Shown one piece after another: positions 59,224-64,000 of a stretch of DNA of 64,000 nt. A program made the position numbers and the translations under genes. The stretch covers positions 1 to 64,000 of the forward strand of contig NZ_WGNY01000016.1 in NCBI RefSeq assembly GCF_016124325.1. The letters run 5' to 3'. The notes under the pieces were generated by a model. The model was not told where the DNA came from. It was given only the letters and a program-made list of their open reading frames with translations, and did no database searches. How positions within the stretch are numbered: the stretch's first letter is position 1; every line of letters starts with the position of its first letter. Origin of the DNA: Phenylobacterium sp. (GTDB taxonomy: Bacteria > Pseudomonadota > Alphaproteobacteria > Caulobacterales > Caulobacteraceae).

Positions 59224-59892
59224 TTGAAGACGCCTGAGACGGCCTCGCGGCCGAAGAAGGGCCGAGGCTCGAAGCCACGGGTGAACGTCGCCGAGCGGCG
59301 CGAGGCCTACATCCGCATCGCCAGCCGGGTCTTCCTCGAGAAGGGCCTCGGCCAGGCCACCATGCAGGACATCGCCGACGCGGCGGGCGTGCCGAAGGTG
59401 CTGATCTACCGGATCTTCTCCTCGAAGAAGCACCTGCTCGACGCGATCCGCGATCACGTGATCGCCGGCATCCATGAGGCCTATGCCCGGCCGTATCCGG
59501 TGTATGGCGCGCGGGCCCGCGAGGTGGCGCGGGTCGCCGCCTCCTGCCCGGAGCCGTACCTGCTGGTGCTGCGTTACAGCCAGGCCCGGGTCGAGCAGCT
59601 CGACTGGGCCGAGGCGGTGTCGAGCACGATCGCGGCCTACACGCTCAAGCGCTGGTTCATGGTCGGCCCCGATGCGCCGCCGGGCGCCGAGGCGCGGGCG
59701 CGCTACGCGTCGCGGTTGAACGTCGGCCCGTTCATCGAGAACCTGATCCGCTGGATCGAGGGCCAGGACGGCCTCGACGAGGAAACCCGCCTGCGCTGGT
59801 GGGCGCGCATCCAGCGCGAGTACCACCTGTCGTCGCGCGAGGCTTTCCGGCTGGGCACGGTCGAGCTCAACTACCGTCTTCCCGGCGAGTGA
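59224..59892 (+). CDS. TetR-family transcriptional regulator
   Basis: 222 residues from TTG 59224, chosen for the AGAGGA seven bases upstream; the longer frame back to 59110 lacks family sequence. The DNA-binding helix-turn-helix is 'AYIRIASRVFLEKGLGQATMQDIADAAGVPKVLIYRIFSSKKHLLDAI'. The rest is the helical ligand domain. It likely represses the SDR and the enoyl-CoA hydratase genes around it; a palindrome follows its stop. Confidence 0.85.
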   Translation: MKTPETASRPKKGRGSKPRVNVAERREAYIRIASRVFLEKGLGQATMQDIADAAGVPKVLIYRIFSSKKHLLDAIRDHVIAGIHEAYARPYPVYGARAREVARVAASCPEPYLLVLRYSQARVEQLDWAEAVSSTIAAYTLKRWFMVGPDAPPGAEARARYASRLNVGPFIENLIRWIEGQDGLDEETRLRWWARIQREYHLSSREAFRLGTVELNYRLPGE

Positions 59893-59906
59893 CGGCGCTC
59901 TCCGAG

Positions 59907-59921
59907 CGGTATTTGATACCG
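59907..59921. promoter_or_regulatory. Palindrome, candidate TetR operator
   Basis: CGGTAT-TTG-ATACCG, perfect 6-base arms, 15 bases after the TetR stop and about 120 bases before the enoyl-CoA hydratase start. Confidence 0.55.
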
Positions 59922-60042
59922 GCTGGGAACATTTGTGTTGCCGTGATCCGGACGCACGCCTAGCTTCGTCCCAAGGGCATCAACAGGAGGCTTCGGCCGG
60001 GGCGATCGCGCCGCCGGGAACGGAGCCCTGCGGGACGGGAAC

Positions 60043-60927
60043 ATGAGCCAGCCGACTTTCGAGACGATCCTCTACGACGTGGCCGACGGGGTGGCGACGA
60101 TCACCCTCAACCGGCCCGACCGGCTGAACGCCTTCACGCCGAAGATGATGCTCGACCTGCTGGCCGTCTTCGATGTGACCGACGCCGACGACGCGGTGAA
60201 GGCCGTGATCGTGACGGGCGCCGGCCGCGGCTTCTGCGCCGGCGCGGACCTGGGCAGCGGGGCCGGCACGTTCGACGCGGGCGCGCGGGAGGCCGAGCGC
60301 CGGGCGGCGGGCGACACCGGCGACCTTAGCCGCGACGGCGGCGGCCGCCTGACCCTGCGGATCTTCCAGAGCCTGAAGCCGGTGATCGCGGCGGTGAACG
60401 GCGCGGCCGTGGGCGTGGGGGTCACCATGCAGCTGGCCATGGACGTGCGCATGGCGTCGGACACGGCCAAGTTCGGCTTCGTCTTCGCCCGCCGGGGCCT
60501 GGCGCTGGAGGCGGCCTCCTCCTGGTTCCTGCCGCGGCTGGTGGGCGCGCCGACGGCGCTGGAGTGGTGCTATTCCGGGCGCATCTTCCCGGCGGCGGAG
60601 GCGAAGGAACACGGCCTGGTGCGCTCGGTCCACGCGCCGGACGACCTGTTGCCGGCGGCCTATGCGCTGGCCCGCGAGTTCGTCGACAACGCCGCGCCGG
60701 TCTCCATGGGCGTGACGCGCCAGCTCATCTGGCGGGGCCTGGTGGCCGACCACCCGATGGAGGCCCACCGCGCCGACAGCCGCTCGATGCGCGCGCGCGG
60801 CGCGTCGGCCGACGCCAAGGAGGGCATCGCCTCGTTCCTGGAGAAGCGCCCGGCGGCGTTCCCGGACCGGGTCTCGAAGGACATGCCCGACCTCTGGCCC
60901 GAGTGGGTGGAGCCCGAATACCGCTGA
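60043..60927 (+). CDS. Enoyl-CoA hydratase/isomerase family protein
   Basis: 294 residues. Crotonase fold: 'VATITLNRPDRLNAFTPKMMLDLLAVF', 'VIVTGAGRGFCAGADLG' (oxyanion hole), 'KPVIAAVNGAAVGVGVTMQLAMDVRMASDTAKFGFVFARRGLALEAASSWFLPRLVG' and 'EAKEHGLVRSV'. It probably hydrates or isomerises a fatty or branched acyl-CoA. A short insertion (residues 80-105) replaces the usual loop. Likely regulated by the upstream TetR. Confidence 0.92.
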   Translation: MSQPTFETILYDVADGVATITLNRPDRLNAFTPKMMLDLLAVFDVTDADDAVKAVIVTGAGRGFCAGADLGSGAGTFDAGAREAERRAAGDTGDLSRDGGGRLTLRIFQSLKPVIAAVNGAAVGVGVTMQLAMDVRMASDTAKFGFVFARRGLALEAASSWFLPRLVGAPTALEWCYSGRIFPAAEAKEHGLVRSVHAPDDLLPAAYALAREFVDNAAPVSMGVTRQLIWRGLVADHPMEAHRADSRSMRARGASADAKEGIASFLEKRPAAFPDRVSKDMPDLWPEWVEPEYR

Positions 60928-60967
60928 CCCACGGGGCGGCGCGCGACAAGGACTGGGGAGGCGAGAC

Positions 60968-62899
60968 ATGGCGGCGATGCGGTATGTGGTTCCGGCGGTC
61001 GTGGTCGGACTGCTGGCGGGCGGCGCGGCGGCGGTGAGCGCCGTCCAGGCGCCGCAGGCGGAGCCGGCCCGGCCCGCGGCCGCGGCGTCGCCGAAGCCCG
61101 CGCCCAAGCCGGCGGCGAAGGCCGCCGCGCACCTGCCCGGCTACAATCCCGACCGCAACGCCTATTTCGGCGACCTGCACGTCCACACCTACCTGTCGAA
61201 CGACGCCTACATCTCCAGCGTCCGCCGCACGCCGGACGACGCCTACCGCTACGCCCGGGGCGAGGCGATCGGCCACGCGGCCGGCGGCATGGTGCGCCTG
61301 GAGAACGGACCGCTCGACTTCGCGGCCGTCACCGACCACTCCGAATATCTGTCGGCCGTGCGCGAGGCGGCCCGGCCCGACAGCCCGCTGTCCAAATTGC
61401 CGTTCGCCAAGAGCCTGTCCGGGACCGGCGCGGCCGGCATGCAAGAGGCGTTCAGCGCCTTCGTGATGGCCAGCCACTCCGGCACCCTGCCCAAGGAGTT
61501 CAAGGACCCCGCGCTGGTCTCGCACGGCTGGCAGGAGGAGCAGGAGGCGGCGGCGCGCAACTACCAGCCCGGCCGCTTCACCACCTTCGTCGCCTATGAG
61601 TTCACCTCGGCGCCGGACGGTCGGAACCTGCACCGCAACGTCATCTTCGGGAGCGCGAAGGCCCCGACGCTGCCGTTCGCCGCGACCGACTCCACCGATC
61701 CCGAGGACCTGTGGCGGACCATGGATCGCTGGCGCACCCAGGGCATGCCGGTGCTGGCCATCCCGCACAACGCCAACGGCTCCGACGGGATCATGTTCGA
61801 CGGCGTGCGGCGCAACGGCCAGCCGATCGACCGGGCCTACGCCGAGCTGCGCGCCCGCAACGAACCGCTGACCGAGATCACCCAGACCAAGGGCACCTCG
61901 GAGACCCATCCGACCCTGTCGCCCAACGACGAATGGGCCGATTTCGAGATCATGGACCGCTACATCGGCAGGGATAAACCGGTGACGAAGTTCGCCGGCG
62001 GCTACGTCCGCCGCGCCCTGGAGGACGGCATCCTCTTCCGCGAGAAGCTGGGCGTGAACCCGTTCAAGCTGGGCTTCATCGGCTCGACCGACAACCACAA
62101 CGCCACGCCGGGCGCGGCGGAGGAGCGCAACTACTTCGGCGCCTCGGGCGGCCGTGACGGCACGCCGGCGGCGCGGGGCTCGATCCCGCGCGACGGCGCC
62201 AAGGACTGGCAGGGCGGCCAGAGCGCGGTGATCCGCCAGACGCGCGGCGCCTCGGGCCTGGCCGGCGTCTGGGCCGAGGAGAACAATCGCGAGTCCATCT
62301 TCGCGGCCCTGCGCCGGCGCGAGACCTTCGCCACCTCGGGCCCCCGAATCCGCGTGCGCTTCTTCGGCGGCTACGACTTCCCCGCCGACATCGCCACGCG
62401 GCCCGACGTGGTGCGCACCGCCTATGCGAAGGGCGTGCCGATGGGCGGCGACCTGCCCGCCGCCAAGGGCCGCGCGCCGACCTTCCTCGTTTGGGCCGTG
62501 CGCGACCCGACCGGCGGCTATCTGCAACGGGCCCAGATCGTGAAGGGCTGGATCGAGAACGGCGCGGCCAAGGAGAAAGTGTTCGACGTCGCCTGCTCCG
62601 ACGGGCTGAAGGTGGATCCCAAGACCGCCCGCTGCCCCGACAACGGCGCCTCGGTGAACCTCGCCACCTGTGAACCCGACCGCTTCAAGGGCGACGTGGA
62701 GCTGCGCACCGTCTGGACCGATCCGGGCTTCGACCCCAAGCAGCGCGCCTTCTACTACGTCCGCGTGCTGGAGAACCCGTCGTGCCGCTGGTCGACCTGG
62801 GACGCCATCCGCAATGGCACGCCGCCCAACCCGACCTTCCCGGCGACGATCATGGAGCGGGCCTGGTCATCGCCGATCTGGTTCGACCCCACCGCCTGA
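60968..62899 (+). CDS. DUF3604 exported protein, copy 1
   Basis: 643 residues. An N-terminal membrane/signal segment (RYVVPAVVVGLLAGGAAAVSA), an Ala/Pro-rich linker, then the DUF3604 region: 'NAYFGDLHVHTYLSNDAY', 'LDFAAVTDHSEYL', 'FVAYEFTS', 'HRNVIFG', 'AIPHNANGSDG', 'EITQTKGTSETHP' and 'LGFIGSTDNHNA'. The HVH, TDHSEY and TDNHN motifs look like the metal-binding histidines of a PHP-type phosphoesterase fold. Substrate unknown; probably periplasmic. Two copies stand in tandem. Confidence 0.85.
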   Translation: MAAMRYVVPAVVVGLLAGGAAAVSAVQAPQAEPARPAAAASPKPAPKPAAKAAAHLPGYNPDRNAYFGDLHVHTYLSNDAYISSVRRTPDDAYRYARGEAIGHAAGGMVRLENGPLDFAAVTDHSEYLSAVREAARPDSPLSKLPFAKSLSGTGAAGMQEAFSAFVMASHSGTLPKEFKDPALVSHGWQEEQEAAARNYQPGRFTTFVAYEFTSAPDGRNLHRNVIFGSAKAPTLPFAATDSTDPEDLWRTMDRWRTQGMPVLAIPHNANGSDGIMFDGVRRNGQPIDRAYAELRARNEPLTEITQTKGTSETHPTLSPNDEWADFEIMDRYIGRDKPVTKFAGGYVRRALEDGILFREKLGVNPFKLGFIGSTDNHNATPGAAEERNYFGASGGRDGTPAARGSIPRDGAKDWQGGQSAVIRQTRGASGLAGVWAEENNRESIFAALRRRETFATSGPRIRVRFFGGYDFPADIATRPDVVRTAYAKGVPMGGDLPAAKGRAPTFLVWAVRDPTGGYLQRAQIVKGWIENGAAKEKVFDVACSDGLKVDPKTARCPDNGASVNLATCEPDRFKGDVELRTVWTDPGFDPKQRAFYYVRVLENPSCRWSTWDAIRNGTPPNPTFPATIMERAWSSPIWFDPTA

Positions 62900-62937
62900 T
62901 CCGGGCGACAAGAAACAAAAAAGCGAGGGAGAGCGCC

Positions 62938-64000
62938 GTGACACCCAGGTTGAAGGACACCTTGCGCTACGCCGCGCCCGCGGTCGTGGTCGGCCTGCTG
63001 GTGGCCGGCGGCGCGGTCGGGGCCATGACCGGCGCGAAGCCGGAGCCGGCGTCGCCCGCCGCCAAGACCGTCGCGTCCGCGGCCAAACCCGCCGCGGCCA
63101 GCGCGCCTTCGTCGTCTGAGCGACTTCCGGGCTACAACCCGGACCGCAACGCCTATTTCGGCGATCTGCACGTCCACACCTATCTGTCGAACGACGCCTA
63201 TATCTTCAACGTCCGCCGCACGCCGGAAGACGCCTACCGGTTCGCGAAGGGCGAGCCGATCGGCCATGCCGCCGGCTACCAGATCCGCCTGACGGGCGGT
63301 CCGCTCGACTTCACCGCGGTGACCGACCACTCCGAATACATGGGCGTCGTGCGTGAGGCGGGAGATCCCGCCAGCCCGCTCTCGAAGCTGGACTTCGCCA
63401 AGGCGCTGGTGAGTTCGGATCGGGAGGAGATTCAGAAGGCCTTCCGCGCCTTCGGGCAGGCCTGGCGCAACGGGACGCTGCCGGAGCCCTTCAAGGATCC
63501 GGCCATCCGCTCCCGAGCCTGGCAGGAAGTGCAGGATGCGGCGGCGCGCAACTACCAGCCCGGCAAGTTCACGACCTTCGTGGGCTATGAGTTCACCGCG
63601 GGCCTGACCGGCCGGAACCTGCACCGCAACGTGATCTTCCGCTCCGCGAAGGTTCCGACGCTGCCCTTCTCCGTCGCCGATTCGAACGATCCCGAGGATC
63701 TGTGGCGCAAGATGGACGGCTGGCGCGGCGCGGGCGTTGACGTGCTGGCGATCCCGCACAACTCGAACGGCTCGGACGGCCTCATGTTCGACGGCAGCCG
63801 GATGAACGGCCAGTCGATCGACCGGGCCTACGCCGAGCTGCGCGCCCGCAACGAGCCCCTGGTCGAGCTCACCCAGACCAAGGGGACTTCGGAGACCCAT
63901 CCCTCGCTCTCGCCCAACGACGAGTGGGCGAATTTCGAGATCATGGAGAGCTACATCGGCCTCAACAAGGCGATCACGAAGTTCGACGGCGGCTACGTCC
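62938..64000 (+). CDS. DUF3604 exported protein, copy 2 (3' end outside window)
   Basis: Reads on from GTG 62938 (GAGGGAGAG upstream) past the window end. Signal-like segment 'YAAPAVVVGLLVAGGAVGAM', then the same blocks as copy 1: 'LPGYNPDRNAYFGDLHVH', 'AYIFNVRRTPEDAYRFA', 'LDFTAVTDHSEYM', 'FVGYEFTAGLTGRNLHRNVIF', 'AIPHNSNGSDGLMFDG' and 'LTQTKGTSETHP'. The copies are close in sequence, 38 bases apart, so this is a tandem duplication that has begun to diverge. Confidence 0.85.
   Translation, partial: MTPRLKDTLRYAAPAVVVGLLVAGGAVGAMTGAKPEPASPAAKTVASAAKPAAASAPSSSERLPGYNPDRNAYFGDLHVHTYLSNDAYIFNVRRTPEDAYRFAKGEPIGHAAGYQIRLTGGPLDFTAVTDHSEYMGVVREAGDPASPLSKLDFAKALVSSDREEIQKAFRAFGQAWRNGTLPEPFKDPAIRSRAWQEVQDAAARNYQPGKFTTFVGYEFTAGLTGRNLHRNVIFRSAKVPTLPFSVADSNDPEDLWRKMDGWRGAGVDVLAIPHNSNGSDGLMFDGSRMNGQSIDRAYAELRARNEPLVELTQTKGTSETHPSLSPNDEWANFEIMESYIGLNKAITKFDGGYV

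Noticed and set aside
60725..62527. Long minus-strand frame opposite DUF3604 copy 1 (600 codons)
   Set aside because: Antisense shadow of a clear plus-strand gene; a similar shadow lies opposite copy 2.
1..64000. CRISPR arrays, rRNA operons, insertion-sequence transposases
   Set aside because: No regularly spaced direct repeats, no rRNA sequence and no DDE-type or HUH transposase motif were seen on either strand.

Overview
The window is GC-rich DNA with dense, often overlapping genes and frequent GTG/TTG starts. Gene content points to an alphaproteobacterium, most likely Caulobacterales (Caulobacter/Phenylobacterium-like): a FecI/FecR/TonB-receptor locus, an UrcA protein, a DUF1775 protein beside a TonB receptor, and tandem DUF3604 proteins. 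This placement is inferred from gene families only. No rRNA, complete tRNA or CRISPR array was seen.

Positions 1-17.1k are an accessory stress region. After the 3' end of a TonB receptor and a DUF1775 copper-type protein come folE with an ECF sigma factor, a DUF4142/cupredoxin pair, and an orphan full-length SecY coupled to a universal stress protein. A LysR regulator is divergent from a tightly coupled five-gene operon (1-Cys peroxiredoxin, cystathionine gamma-synthase-like enzyme, Fe/Mn superoxide dismutase, ferritin-like protein, Bax-inhibitor-1 protein). NifU and a cluster of three divergent Rnk-type (GreA/B C-terminal-like) proteins follow. One unknown protein is translationally coupled between two of the Rnk genes and has a paralogue at 11.1-11.8k.

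Positions 17.1-29k look like decayed mobile DNA: a recombinase-tail-like ORF, an SNase-like nuclease, an MNT-HEPN protein, then a FecI-FecR-TonB receptor locus whose receptor is truncated and joined in frame to the C-terminus of the conjugation protein TraG. CopG-like, trbB and trbC genes follow, but an inverted AbiEi-like/Fic cassette separates trbB from trbC, and an AlpA-like regulator follows trbC where trbD would be expected.

Positions 29-58k carry an anaerobic/nitrate-respiration gene set. It holds narK-narGHJI-ppiC-porin-hemerythrin-mobA as one probable nine-gene minus-strand operon, moeA, moaA, moaB, moaD, nnrS, class II ribonucleotide reductase nrdJ, a second hemerythrin (RIC-like), a Crp/Fnr-family regulator, a chemoreceptor, a DcaP-like porin, a hybrid sensor kinase and an acyl-CoA dehydrogenase. 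About ten Crp/Fnr-type boxes (TTGAY-N4-RTCAA or close variants) lie in front of these genes. A 31/32-identical direct repeat at 28943 and 58147 brackets the whole set, and the right copy is followed by a tRNA-3'-end-like sequence ending in CCA, so the set may be an integrated island. Nar would reduce nitrate to nitrite, the moa/moe/mob genes would help make its molybdenum cofactor, and NnrS with the hemerythrins would handle nitric oxide damage. NrdJ would give oxygen-independent dNTP synthesis.

Positions 58.2-64k are more ordinary chromosome: an SDR dehydrogenase, a TetR regulator with a palindromic operator candidate, an enoyl-CoA hydratase, and two tandem DUF3604 proteins, the second running off the end.
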